From contig NZ_CP090371.1 of assembly GCF_021431925.1 (NCBI RefSeq), forward strand, positions 248,001 through 312,000: a stretch of DNA of 64,000 nucleotides, written 5' to 3'. This document shows, one piece after another, positions 34,430-43,285 of the stretch. Numbering within the stretch: position 1 is the stretch's first letter; each line of letters begins with the position of its first letter. Both the position numbers and the translations under genes were made by a program. Below the pieces are notes generated by a model, which saw only the letters and a program-made list of their open reading frames with translations, was not told the origin of the DNA and did no database searches. Origin of the DNA: Halobaculum sp. CBA1158. GTDB taxonomy: Archaea; Halobacteriota; Halobacteria; Halobacteriales; Haloferacaceae.

Positions 34430-35785
34430 ATGACGCCCGGACGCGGCCTCGGCGGCGGTCCCGGAGCGGCCGACGACGACGCGGTCCCGGTGACCGTGCT
34501 CTCGGGGAGTCTCGGCGCGGGAAAGACGACGTTCGTGAACCACCTGCTGTCGACTGCGGGCGAGCGCGACATCGCTGTGCTCGTCAACGACGTGGGCGCG
34601 GTGAACGTCGACTACGACCTGCTCTCCGGCGACGACCTGCCCGCCGTCGGTGTCGCGGAGCTGTCGAACGGCTGCATCTGCTGTGAGCTGCGCGACGACC
34701 TCGAACGCGCGGTCGTCCAGCTCGCCGACGGGAGGGAGTTCGACCACCTCGTGGTCGAGCCCTCCGGCATCAGCGAGCCGGGGCCGGTCGCCCGGCAGTT
34801 CACGAACGGTCCCGCCGCCGCGCGTTATCGGATGGACGCCGTCGTCACCGTCCTCGACACGCCGCAGTTCCTCGACGCCTTCGCCGGCGAGGGGACGCCC
34901 CGACGCCGTGGAACAGCCACGCACGGCGACCGCGCGGGCGACGGAAGTACCGACGACTACGCGGGCGACGGGAGTACGGCCGACCGCGCGGGCGACGACC
35001 CTCGACCGCTGTCGGACCTGCTGGTCGAGCAGGTCGAGGCCGCGGACGTAGTGCTGTTGAACAAGGCCGACCTGTGCTCCGACGCCGACCTCACGGAGGC
35101 CGACGAGCTGGTTCGCGCGCTCCGTCCCGGCGTCGAGACGATCCGGACCGAACACTCGGCTGTCGACCCCGAGCGCGTGCTCGGCGTCGATCTGTACGAA
35201 CACCGTGAGGACGCCGAACGCGGTCGCGGGCAGGGACCCCGCGACCACACCGACGGCCACGAGCGGGGACACCACGAGGACGGATCCCACGATCACGGCT
35301 CTCACGACCACGCCCACCCGGACGAGGTGTACGGCGTCACCTCGTTCGTCTACCGGGAGCGCCGACCGTTCCACCCCGAGCGACTCGCCGGCTACCTCGC
35401 GGACCTGCCCGAGTCGGTCGTGCGCTCGAAGGGAACCCTCCACGTCGCCGACACCGACCGACGGCTGAACTACAGCCACGCCGGTCCCTCGGTTCGGGTG
35501 GAGGCGGTCGGTCCCTGGGTCGACGCGATGGCCGAGGCCGACCGGGAGCTGTACCGCGCGAACCGCGGCGGCGACGCCGACTGGCACGACGAGTGGGGCG
35601 ACCGACACACGGAACTGGTCGTCATCGGCGTCGACCTCGACGAATCGGCGATACGGAACGCTCTGGACGACTGCCTGCTCACGGACCGAGAGCTTCGGGA
35701 CGGGATCGACGCCGACCCGGCGACGTGGTTTCCCGACGGCGACGGGAACGACGGAAGCGAAGTCCTCGCCTCGCCGGTCGACTGA
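34430..35785 (+). CDS. COG0523 (CobW/ZNG1) GTP-dependent metallochaperone
   Basis: A 451-residue G3E GTPase. P-loop GSLGAGKTT (residues 26-34), metal-binding CICC (residues 82-85 in NGCICCEL), EPSGISEP, and NKADL are all present. An insert at about residues 155-190 carries [18 protein letters not shown]-type repeats. A His-rich linker near residues 265-300 ([22 protein letters not shown]) can bind zinc or a similar metal. The CobW C-terminal domain follows. Zinc transfer is the best-supported role for this group; cobalt or another metal is possible. It is transcribed alone, divergently from the ATPase pair. Confidence 0.9.
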   Translation: MTPGRGLGGGPGAADDDAVPVTVLSGSLGAGKTTFVNHLLSTAGERDIAVLVNDVGAVNVDYDLLSGDDLPAVGVAELSNGCICCELRDDLERAVVQLADGREFDHLVVEPSGISEPGPVARQFTNGPAAARYRMDAVVTVLDTPQFLDAFAGEGTPRRRGTATHGDRAGDGSTDDYAGDGSTADRAGDDPRPLSDLLVEQVEAADVVLLNKADLCSDADLTEADELVRALRPGVETIRTEHSAVDPERVLGVDLYEHREDAERGRGQGPRDHTDGHERGHHEDGSHDHGSHDHAHPDEVYGVTSFVYRERRPFHPERLAGYLADLPESVVRSKGTLHVADTDRRLNYSHAGPSVRVEAVGPWVDAMAEADRELYRANRGGDADWHDEWGDRHTELVVIGVDLDESAIRNALDDCLLTDRELRDGIDADPATWFPDGDGNDGSEVLASPVD

Positions 35786-36007
35786 TCAGCAGGCGCAGCC
35801 GGTCGTTCCGGGCGAGCGCTCGAACTCCATCTCGTCGCCGCAGTCGGGACACGACGGCGGTCCCTCGCCCTCGACGTTCAGGTCCAGCAGGCGCTCGTCA
35901 CAGTCGTGACACCAGTACGCCCCCGTCGACTCCTCGGTCCCGCCGCCCCGGTTCGGCGACTCGGTCGAGGCCTTCAGCGTCTCCGTGAGCGTGCCGAGCA
36001 GTCCCAT
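35786..36007 (-). CDS. Small zinc-ribbon protein
   Basis: A 73-residue protein starting MGLLGTLTETLKAS, with a zinc ribbon made by CHDC (about residue 33) and CPDCG (about 52). The last residues contain two more cysteines (GCAC). Such small two-CxxC proteins are numerous in haloarchaea and mostly of unknown function. TATA-like ATTTATTC about 30 bases upstream supports the ATG at 36007 and a leaderless mRNA. It is convergent with the COG0523 gene, whose stop is one base away. Confidence 0.75.
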   Translation of the reverse strand: MGLLGTLTETLKASTESPNRGGGTEESTGAYWCHDCDERLLDLNVEGEGPPSCPDCGDEMEFERSPGTTGCAC

Positions 36008-36133
36008 GATACCCCATAGCAGGCAGGATCGAATAAATCCCGACGGATGTTCCCGCATGCGACGCACGACCGTCGGAGAGACGGTGTCGTCGCCGCCGAC
36101 GGCCGACTCGGCGTCCTCGCTGTCGCCAGCGTT

Positions 36134-36538
36134 CTACCCGTCGTCGGCGACGGCGTCGAGCAACCGGCGAAGTTCGCCGCGGCGCTTCCAGCCGGCGATC
36201 CGGTCGACGAGCGGCACCGGCAGCCCCAGCGAGACGCGCGAGACCGCGCGCACTCGGCTCCCCTCGTTCGCCGGCTCGACGGTCACGGTCGTCTCCATCG
36301 AGTCGAACGGGCCGCGGTCGCCGGCCTGTTCGTACCGCCAGCCGTCGTCGGTCTCGACGAACCGGAGGTCGAACTCCAGGCCGCCGCCGGCGACGGTGAC
36401 GACGGTTGCGTCGCCGTCCGTCCGACTCGCTCGCGGCGCGAAGCTCCCCTCGTACTCGACGAGCGCCGTCGGCGACAGCGACCGCCTGAGGGCGGCGGGC
36501 GACGACGCGACGAACCGGTCGGCGGCGACCTCGCGCAT
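36134..36538 (-). CDS. SRPBCC-fold protein
   Basis: A 134-residue protein with the START/SRPBCC pattern: an N-terminal REVAADRFVASSPAALRR segment, alternating strands (EYEGSFAPRASRT, VVTVAGGGLEFDLRF), and a long C-terminal helix (WKRRGELRRLLDAV). This fold binds hydrophobic ligands. No ligand can be predicted. The ATG at 36538 is chosen over an upstream start that would lie in the neighbouring spacer. It is a single gene. Confidence 0.75.
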   Translation of the reverse strand: MREVAADRFVASSPAALRRSLSPTALVEYEGSFAPRASRTDGDATVVTVAGGGLEFDLRFVETDDGWRYEQAGDRGPFDSMETTVTVEPANEGSRVRAVSRVSLGLPVPLVDRIAGWKRRGELRRLLDAVADDG

Positions 36539-36656
36539 ACCGCCCCAATTCGGTCGGCTCGGTAAAAGCACGCCGACCGGCGTGATCGACGGCGATTTGG
36601 TCACGGCTGGCGGCGGTCCCCAGCATGCGGCGGCCACCGGAATCCGTTCGGGCTCG

Positions 36657-36980
36657 CTACCAGTCGACGAACGGGAGCGACAGCAGCAGGAGAACGAGCA
36701 CGAGTGCGAGCGCGGCGTACAACAGTCGCCGGAACCGCCACGACGCGGGCAGTTCGTCGCGGAGGTCCGGCCGAACCGACCACACGAGCCGGTGGTAGGC
36801 CACGGCGGCTAGCGGACCGAACACCGCGGCCGACCCGGCCAGCGCGACCGGCACGTCGACGCCGAACAGCGTCATCAGGTATATCGGGCCGGCGGAGAAG
36901 ACGACCATGAACGCGATCCCCGCGACGACGAGGAACGGGACGGGGTCGACGGAGTCGCCCTCGCGGTTCCGGGGACGCAT
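36657..36980 (-). CDS. Small membrane protein (three predicted helices)
   Basis: A 107-residue protein starting MRPRNREGDSVDP. Hydrophobic segments lie at about residues 14-38, 46-62 and 84-107. The cytoplasmic loop contains VRPDLRDELPASWRFRR. I recognise no family; similar small membrane proteins are common in haloarchaea. It is divergent from the 59-residue membrane protein at 37033, with 52 bases between. Confidence 0.6.
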   Translation of the reverse strand: MRPRNREGDSVDPVPFLVVAGIAFMVVFSAGPIYLMTLFGVDVPVALAGSAAVFGPLAAVAYHRLVWSVRPDLRDELPASWRFRRLLYAALALVLVLLLLSLPFVDW

Positions 36981-37032
36981 ACGACCGCGTACGACCGCGA
37001 GAGCCAAGTAGGTGGTACCCGCACGGCGGGGC

Positions 37033-37212
37033 ATGGCAAGCGACGGCGACCCTCGCGTGTTGCTGGCGATGAACGTCATCCTCTCGACCCTGTTCGCGAC
37101 CGTCGTCGTGTGGGGGCTGTCGTACCTCGATCTCGTCGCTCAGACGCTGGAGAACGTCGCCGGCCTCGCGGTCGTCATCTTCGCGGCCACGTACCTGGTC
37201 GTCCTCCGGTGA
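37033..37212 (+). CDS. Small two-TM membrane protein
   Basis: A 59-residue protein starting MASDGDPRVLLAMNVILS, with two hydrophobic segments (about 8-26 and 36-57). I chose the ATG at 37033 over an upstream in-frame start that adds a basic, unlikely leader. Function unknown. It is convergent with the dolichol kinase-like gene (33 bases). Confidence 0.6.
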   Translation: MASDGDPRVLLAMNVILSTLFATVVVWGLSYLDLVAQTLENVAGLAVVIFAATYLVVLR

Positions 37213-37245
37213 CGGGGGCGCTCCGGCGCGCGTCGACCGACGGAC

Positions 37246-37878
37246 TCAGGCCGCCAGCACGAGCACCGCCGTCATCGCCGCGCCCGACGCCGGCGAGATG
37301 GTGAGGTTGTCGTCGATCACGTAGCCGCGGATCACCGGCTTGAGCCCGTCGGCGACGGTCGCGCCGAGCGCGCCCGCGACCGCGGCGGCGACGCCGACGA
37401 CCTCGCCGGCGTGGAGGACGGTGAACGGCACGGCCAGCGCGAAACAGACGAGGAACATCACCCCGAGCACGCCCACCTCCTTGGCCGTCGTCGCGTCGTT
37501 GCTGCCGAGGTAGCCCGAGACGGGGTCGCCGATCGAGAGCATGAGAATCGCCGGCACGGCGAGCGGCGGCTCGAACGCGACGGATTCGGGGCCGTACGGC
37601 GGCGCGAACGCCAGCGCCGCCGCGGTCGCGCCCACCATGAACAGCGCGTAGCCGGCGACGTTGTCGGCCTCGTACTCCCTGGTCAGCTCGTCGTACACGC
37701 GGTTCAACGGCCCCCAACTGACCTCGACGACGAGCCGCAGGAACTCCAGGAGGAACACGGCGGCGGTCCCCGCGATCAGCAGCGCCTGAAGCTGCCGCCA
37801 CGTCACGACTTCGAGCAGGTAGATCGCCGGGAACCCGGTGCCCGCGAGGTGGACCGCCCGCCGCTTCAGCTCGCCCAT
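37246..37878 (-). CDS. Dolichol kinase / SEC59-family membrane enzyme
   Basis: A 210-residue membrane protein of the polyprenol kinase/cytidylyltransferase superfamily. The N-terminal RRAVHLAG, middle IGDPVSGYLGS, and C-terminal GATVADGLKPVIRGYVIDDN (first residues of the signature) motifs are typical of the CTP-dependent dolichol kinase group. It may supply dolichol phosphate for N-glycosylation of archaellins and S-layer protein; that link is inferred. It is six bases downstream of glyS and in the same operon (CBS protein, glyS, this gene). Confidence 0.8.
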   Translation of the reverse strand: MGELKRRAVHLAGTGFPAIYLLEVVTWRQLQALLIAGTAAVFLLEFLRLVVEVSWGPLNRVYDELTREYEADNVAGYALFMVGATAAALAFAPPYGPESVAFEPPLAVPAILMLSIGDPVSGYLGSNDATTAKEVGVLGVMFLVCFALAVPFTVLHAGEVVGVAAAVAGALGATVADGLKPVIRGYVIDDNLTISPASGAAMTAVLVLAA

Positions 37879-37883
37879 CCGTC

Positions 37884-39680
37884 TCAGGCCGTCTCCACGT
37901 CGGTCTCTATCTCGTCGTACGCCGTCGACAGCGCGTCGAACGCGCGCCCGTCTTCCGGATCCAGCAGCGAGGCGAGTTCGCTCGCGACCTCGCTCACGGG
38001 GACTCTGACCTGTCGGGCCGAGTCGCGCTCGCGGACGGTGACGGTGTCGGGCCCGTCGCCCTCGAGGCCGTCGCGGTCGACGGTGACGCAGAACGGGGTG
38101 CCGACCTCGTCCTGCCGACGGTACCTGCGGCCGATGGAGCCGGAGTCGTCGTACTCGACGGAGAGGCCCGCCCCGCGCAGGTCGTCGGTCACGTCGTCCG
38201 CCAACTCCAGCAGGCGGTCGTCGTTGGAGACGAGCGGGAAGACGGCGGCGTCGGTCGCGGCCATCTCCGGGTCGAGCGCGAGGTAGGTGCGCTCCTCGCC
38301 GTCGACTTCGTCCTCGCGGTAGGCGTGCTCGATCACGGTGTAGACGATGCGGTCGACGCCGAACGACGGCTCGACGACGTGCGGGGTGATGTGCTCGCCG
38401 TTCTCGGTCACGGTCTCGACCGAGAAGTTCGCCACGTCGCTGTCGACCGTGTGCGTCTCGCCGCCGACCTCGACGTCGACCTCGTCGGCGTCGAAGGCGT
38501 CGGGGTCGCGCTCGGCGAGCGTCTGCAGGGCGTCGGCGACCGCGCCGGCGTCGCCGCCGAACTCGGGACCGAGCGTCGCCATGTCGGGATCGACCGTCGC
38601 GCGCTCGACCGTCTTGGGCTCGTCGTACTGCTTGAACACGGTGAACGACTCGCCGGAGTGGTCGGCGTGCTTCGAGAGGTCGTAATCGGAGCGGTACGCG
38701 AAGCCGGTGATCTCGATCCAGTCGCCGCCGACTTCCGACTCGGCGTCCCAGCAGTCGGCTGCGTAGTGGGCCAACTCGCCGGGGAGGTGCTGGCGAAAGC
38801 GGAACCGGTCCATGTCGACGCCGACGCGCTCGTACCACTCCTGTGCGACGCCGAGGTAGTAGCCGACCCACTCCGAGCCGATGACGCCCTCCTCGACGGC
38901 CTCGCCGACGGTCGTCGTGTGCGCCTCGCCGTCCTCCGATTCCTGCTCGTCTGCGGGGTACAGCGTGACCTCGACGTCCGCGACCTCGTGGAGCGGCGGC
39001 TCGTCCTCCTCCGGATCGATGAACGTCTCCAGTTCGGCCTGCGTGAACTCGCGCACGCGGATGATGCCCTTTCGGGGGCTGATCTCGTTGCGGTAGGCGG
39101 GACCGATCTGGGTGACGCCGAACGGGAGGCGGTTCCTGGCGTACTCCTTGAGCCGCGGGAACTCCACGAAGATGCCCTGTGCCGTCTCCGGGCGCATGTA
39201 GCCCGCCTGGCCCGAGCCGGGGCCGATGCTCGTCTCGAACATGAGGTTGAACTCCTCGACCGGCTCGCCGCCGAGGGGGGCGTCACACGAGGGACACCGC
39301 AGGTCGTGCTCGCGGATCAGCTCCTCGACCTCCGGGATCGGCAGCGACTCCGCCTCTTCGATCTCCGTGTTGTCCTCGATGAGGTGGTCGGCGCGGTGTG
39401 ACTCGCCGCACTCGGGGCAACTGACGAGCATGTCGTCGAAGCCGTCGAGGTGGCCCGACGCCTCGAAGACGGCCTCGGGCATGATCGTCGGGGCCTCGAT
39501 CTCCATGTTGCCCTGGCGGACCGTGAACCGATCGCGCCAGGCGGACTCGAGGTTGTCCTTCACGGCCGCGCCGTTCGGGCCGTACGTGTAGAAGCCGGCG
39601 ACGCCGCCGTACGCGCCGTTCGCGCCGAAGAAGAAGCCCCGGCGCTTCGCCAGTTCGATCACGTCCTCCTGTGCGACCAT
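37884..39680 (-). CDS. glyS: Glycyl-tRNA synthetase (class II)
   Basis: A 598-residue enzyme that charges tRNA-Gly. Motif 2 (FRNEISPRKGIIRVREFTQAE, landmark FRNEISPR) and motif 3 region (VEPSFGVDRIVYT) are present, along with a zinc ribbon (CPECGESH...CPSCDAP). The C-terminal anticodon-binding domain contains VFPLVSNDDRLLELA. The length fits archaeal/eukaryal GlyRS. It overlaps neither neighbour: the CBS gene ends two bases away and the kinase-like gene starts six bases on. Confidence 0.96.
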   Translation of the reverse strand: MVAQEDVIELAKRRGFFFGANGAYGGVAGFYTYGPNGAAVKDNLESAWRDRFTVRQGNMEIEAPTIMPEAVFEASGHLDGFDDMLVSCPECGESHRADHLIEDNTEIEEAESLPIPEVEELIREHDLRCPSCDAPLGGEPVEEFNLMFETSIGPGSGQAGYMRPETAQGIFVEFPRLKEYARNRLPFGVTQIGPAYRNEISPRKGIIRVREFTQAELETFIDPEEDEPPLHEVADVEVTLYPADEQESEDGEAHTTTVGEAVEEGVIGSEWVGYYLGVAQEWYERVGVDMDRFRFRQHLPGELAHYAADCWDAESEVGGDWIEITGFAYRSDYDLSKHADHSGESFTVFKQYDEPKTVERATVDPDMATLGPEFGGDAGAVADALQTLAERDPDAFDADEVDVEVGGETHTVDSDVANFSVETVTENGEHITPHVVEPSFGVDRIVYTVIEHAYREDEVDGEERTYLALDPEMAATDAAVFPLVSNDDRLLELADDVTDDLRGAGLSVEYDDSGSIGRRYRRQDEVGTPFCVTVDRDGLEGDGPDTVTVRERDSARQVRVPVSEVASELASLLDPEDGRAFDALSTAYDEIETDVETA

Positions 39681-39681
39681 C

Positions 39682-40536
39682 CTACAGCGCCTCCAGGAGG
39701 TTCACGTCGCGGACGACGCCGACGAGTTCGCCGCCCGCGAGAAGCGGGATCTGCTCGATGTCGTCGGTGATCATCGCCTGTGCGGCCTCCGTGACGCTCC
39801 GACGACGGGAGACGGTGACCACGTCGGCGGTCATGAACTCCTCGACCGGTTGGATCGGGATCTCGACGTTCCGCGTCGGGACGTAGGAGCTGCCGACGGC
39901 CTTGATCCCCTCCCACTTCCAGTCGTCGTCCTGGTCGGCGATGGAGTCGCCGGTGTCGTCCTCGCCCTCGACGACGCGGGCCACGTCGAGCACGTCGACC
40001 TCCGTGAGCACGCCCGCCATCTCGCCGTCGTCGTCGAGCGCGACCGCGTACGGGACGTTCGCGAAGAACAGTTGGCGCTCGGCGACCGTCAGCGGCGTGG
40101 CGGTGTACACGGTGTTCACTTCGGTCCCGGCGACCGCGTCGCAGTCGGCGTCGGCGTCGACCTCCTCGCGGGCGATGGCGCGCACGATGTCGGTGACGGT
40201 GACGATGCCCGCGAGAGTGTCGCTGTCGTGGTCCTCCAGGACGGGGACGCGCCGGGAGCCGCCGAGCATCACCTGCGCGGCGTCGCGGAGGTTCGTGTCG
40301 GGCGTCACCGTCGGCACCTCCCGCATGAGCAGCGCCAGTTGGTCCTCGTCGGGTTCGTCGATGAGGTCGTCGCGGGAGACGAGTCCGCGGTACACCTCCT
40401 CGTCGCCCTCGCCTTTCACGACCGGGACCGAGGAGAATCGGTACTCCTGCAGGTAGGTGAGCACGTCCTCGCGGCTGCCGGGCAGCGATACGGTAACGAG
40501 GTCCGCCCGGGGAGTCATCGCGTCGGCTACGTTCAT
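39682..40536 (-). CDS. Four-CBS-domain protein
   Basis: A 284-residue protein of two tandem CBS pairs, the adenosyl-ligand sensor module. Repeats are recognised by the VADAMTPRADLVTV start, VTPDTNLRDAAQVML, VAERQLFF, and PIQPVEEFMTADVVTVSRRRSVTEA (landmark VEEFMTADVVTV). No effector domain is attached, so it is probably a regulatory subunit. It is directly upstream of glyS (two bases), which suggests a link to translation or nucleotide state. Confidence 0.88.
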   Translation of the reverse strand: MNVADAMTPRADLVTVSLPGSREDVLTYLQEYRFSSVPVVKGEGDEEVYRGLVSRDDLIDEPDEDQLALLMREVPTVTPDTNLRDAAQVMLGGSRRVPVLEDHDSDTLAGIVTVTDIVRAIAREEVDADADCDAVAGTEVNTVYTATPLTVAERQLFFANVPYAVALDDDGEMAGVLTEVDVLDVARVVEGEDDTGDSIADQDDDWKWEGIKAVGSSYVPTRNVEIPIQPVEEFMTADVVTVSRRRSVTEAAQAMITDDIEQIPLLAGGELVGVVRDVNLLEAL

Positions 40537-40690
40537 GCCCCGTACTGCGCCCCGCCGCCTCTTGTATCATACGAACGTGTGGTGAGCGGTGTGAGACGGG
40601 GCGATCACGTCGCCCCGTCCCGATCGGCGCGCTCGCTCGATCGGCTGTCGATCCGACGAGTTTATACTTCCGCACATGAGACTCATAAAC

Positions 40691-40843
40691 ATGGCAACGA
40701 GGCACACGGGGTGTGAACCCGGTGAGGTGATGGCGTCGGTAGACGAGGCCGCCGCGGAGTTCGTCATCGCGGACCTCGGGTGTGACGACGCGTGGGTCTC
40801 GGTCAGCGAGGCCGACGCCCCTGTGCTCGAGAACTGGTGTTGA
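40691..40843 (+). CDS. 50-residue conserved protein (DUF7556-like)
   Basis: A very short acidic protein starting MATRHTGCEPGEVMASVDE and containing EFVIADLGCDDAWVSV, which I associate with the haloarchaeal DUF7556 family. It ends ENWC. A TATA box GTTTATACTT begins about 32 bases before the ATG, so the transcript is leaderless. Function unknown; two cysteines and one C-terminal cysteine are unusual for a halophile protein of this size. Confidence 0.72.
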   Translation: MATRHTGCEPGEVMASVDEAAAEFVIADLGCDDAWVSVSEADAPVLENWC

Positions 40844-40970
40844 CGCCGCCGGGGACGCTCCCCCGGTCGCGCCCGCAGTCGATGTATCGAGACGACGCGC
40901 CGATTCTCCAGCGACGCGTCGCCCCCCTCCGGCGTGTGAGTCTTCCCCCGCCGGCCCCGCCGTGCTCCCG

Positions 40971-41222
40971 TCAGACTTCGTCGTCCGGGTCGTGGCCGGC
41001 GGCCATCCGTTCGGCCTCGGCCGCGTACCGCTCGCGGATCTCCGCGTCTTCGACGCGTTCGGTTTCGGCCTTCTCGCGGTCGATACCGGCGGTGACGGGG
41101 TTTCGCTGGAGCAGTTCGATCGACGCCTGCCGGGTGTAGGAACGCTCGCCGTCGACGCTCGCGTACGTGAGCGTGACGGTCTGTCTGGTGTCGTACTCGC
41201 GAGCGACGAGCCACAGGCGCAT
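40971..41222 (-). CDS. Small conserved haloarchaeal protein
   Basis: An 83-residue charged protein: a beta-strand-rich N-terminus (MRLWLVAREYDTRQTVTLTYA) and a helical Glu/Arg-rich C-terminus (ETERVEDAEIRERYAAEAER). The family is unknown to me. It stands alone, 127 bases from the DUF7556-like gene and 127 from the transducer gene. Confidence 0.6.
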   Translation of the reverse strand: MRLWLVAREYDTRQTVTLTYASVDGERSYTRQASIELLQRNPVTAGIDREKAETERVEDAEIRERYAAEAERMAAGHDPDDEV

Positions 41223-41349
41223 GTCACGGCGTACGCTCGCGGGGGAGAAAGGATACGGGGGTCGAGAGCCGTCGAATCGGTGAGGACTCAGCGCGAGCAG
41301 TCGGGTCAGTACGGACCCAGCGCGAGCCGTCGAAGTCGGGGGCAGCCGG

Positions 41350-43149
41350 TCAGTTGCCGAACTGGAAGCCGCCGTACTCGTCGTCGGATTCGCGTTCCGC
41401 CCGATCGGGTTCGTGGCTCTCGCCGTCGAGGTCCACGTCCGCGGGTTCGACGGTGATCCCCCGCCCGTCGCCGGCGCGGTCGCCGGTGTCGCCGTCGTCC
41501 TCGTTGCTCGCGGGAGCGTCGATCGTGATCCCGCCGTCGGTCCGGAACTGCGGCTCGACCCGACCGCCGTCCGTGCTCACCCCGCTGGCCTCGGCGTCAG
41601 CGCCCCGGAGTTCGGCGACGCGCTCGGCCAGCGTCTCGATCGCCTGGCTCTGCTCGTCGGTCGCGGCGACGATCCGGTCGGCGGCCTCCTCGGTGTCGTC
41701 GGAGCGCTCGCGGACCTCCTCGATCGTCGCGGTGAGCTCCTCGACGGTGGCCGCCTGGTCGTCGGTCGCACGCGACACCTCGGCGATGCCGTCGGCCGCC
41801 TGGTCGATGGAGGAGGCGATGTCCTCGAACGCCGCCAGCACGTCGTCGATCTGGTCGGCCGCGTGGTCGATCTGTTCGTGGCTCTGTTCGGCAGCGACGA
41901 CCGTCGAGTCGGTCTGGTTCTGCAGCTGTTCGATGTTGCCCGTGATCTCCTCGGTGTGCTGGCGGGTCTCGTCGGCGAGCGTCTTCACCTCCTCGGCGAC
42001 GACCGCGAAGCCGTCGCCGTCCTTGCCCGCGCGGGCGGCCTCGATGTTGGCGTTGAGCGCCAGCAGGTTCGTCTGCTCGGCCACGTCGGAGATCACCTCG
42101 ACGACCGCCTCGATGTCGTCCATCCGGTCGCCCAGGCTCGTCACGGAGTCGACGAGCTCCTCGCCGATCTCGGTCACGTCCTCCGTCGCCTCGCGGGCGT
42201 CTTCGCTGGCGTCGAGGCCGTCGGTCGCGGCCTCGCGGGCCTCCTCTGCGGCGGTGTCGACCTCCTCTGCGGTGGCGGCGACCTCCTCCATCGACGCCGA
42301 GAACGTCTGCATCTCCGAAACGCCCTCCGAGAGCAACTCGTTCTGCTCGCTGACGTTCTCGGCGATCTTTTCGGCCGACTCGACCGCTTCTTCGACGGAG
42401 CTCTCGAGGCGAACGGTCCCCTCGTCGACGCCGGCGACCGTCTTCTCGAACGCCTCGGCCATGTCGTTGAGGTCGTCGGTGACATCGAGGAGTCGATCGT
42501 CGAGGCAGTCGTCCTCGTCGGCGAACGACGCACGCGCGTCGAGGTCACCCTCCATCAGCGCACCCATCGTCCTCCCGAGTTCGTCGACGAGCCCCTCGAC
42601 CGCCTGCTGTCGGCGCACCTGATCGGTTCGGTCGCGGACGGTCTCGACGACGGCGACGAGATCGCCCTCCTCGTACAGCGGCATCGCCGTGAAGTAGATG
42701 TGACGCTCGTCGCCGTGTTGGTCGGTCATCACGCTCTCGTCGCAGTAGAGCCACGTCGACTCGTCTTTCAGCTCGACGTCGAACTCCTCGTGGACCGACT
42801 TCGGGTTCTCCAGCACCTTGTCTGCAAGCGTCTGTGCGCGCCGACCGTCGGGATAGAACATCTCGCTGGCGTGGTCGTGTCCGATCGCCTCCTCGGCGGT
42901 GGCACCGGTCAGCTCCTCGATCGCGGAGTTCCAGGCGACGATCTCACCGTCGCCGTCTAGCATGAACACGGCCGACCCCACGCCGTCGAGCAGCATGTCG
43001 TCGTCAACGTTCAGTTCATCGTCGTCGTCCTCTTCCTCGGGCGACGGGACGGTGTCGCCGCCAGACTGGACGGTGACGCCGCCGTCGGCCATCGGCTCCT
43101 CCCGATTCGCCCCCGCGACCCACTCCCGGAAGCGGGCGAGTAGTGACAT
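41350..43149 (-). CDS. Soluble haloarchaeal transducer (MCP) with a PAS domain
   Basis: A 599-residue cytoplasmic chemoreceptor. It has no transmembrane helix. A PAS domain at about residues 50-175 ([19 protein letters not shown]) senses an internal signal. A HAMP-like helical linker follows and then the long signalling coiled coil, whose CheA/CheW-binding tip is [18 protein letters not shown]. Methylation regions flank the tip. The C-terminal 100 residues are acidic and disordered. It is 26 kb from the che cluster and is controlled by its own copy of the motility promoter (43173-43206). Confidence 0.93.
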   Translation of the reverse strand: MSLLARFREWVAGANREEPMADGGVTVQSGGDTVPSPEEEDDDDELNVDDDMLLDGVGSAVFMLDGDGEIVAWNSAIEELTGATAEEAIGHDHASEMFYPDGRRAQTLADKVLENPKSVHEEFDVELKDESTWLYCDESVMTDQHGDERHIYFTAMPLYEEGDLVAVVETVRDRTDQVRRQQAVEGLVDELGRTMGALMEGDLDARASFADEDDCLDDRLLDVTDDLNDMAEAFEKTVAGVDEGTVRLESSVEEAVESAEKIAENVSEQNELLSEGVSEMQTFSASMEEVAATAEEVDTAAEEAREAATDGLDASEDAREATEDVTEIGEELVDSVTSLGDRMDDIEAVVEVISDVAEQTNLLALNANIEAARAGKDGDGFAVVAEEVKTLADETRQHTEEITGNIEQLQNQTDSTVVAAEQSHEQIDHAADQIDDVLAAFEDIASSIDQAADGIAEVSRATDDQAATVEELTATIEEVRERSDDTEEAADRIVAATDEQSQAIETLAERVAELRGADAEASGVSTDGGRVEPQFRTDGGITIDAPASNEDDGDTGDRAGDGRGITVEPADVDLDGESHEPDRAERESDDEYGGFQFGN

Positions 43150-43172
43150 ACCCGTAGGCTCGGCGATTTCCG

Positions 43173-43206
43173 TTTAATGCTTGCCGTCAGAGTATCGATA
43201 CTGATA
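43173..43206 (-). promoter_or_regulatory. Transducer promoter: operator TATC-N6-GATA, N14, box ATTAAA
   Basis: On the minus strand: TATC at 43206-43203, GATA at 43196-43193, 14 bases, ATTAAA at 43178-43173. The transducer ATG (43149) is 29 bases after the box. The N6 is AGTATC. The divergent uvrC gene has no box at the mirror position. Confidence 0.7.
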
Positions 43207-43285
43207 GAACCCTCGACGGTTCCGGTCGGTCGCGACCGCCACCGACGCGTCAGCCTCAAACGCGCGCGGCACCCACCGTTCACCG

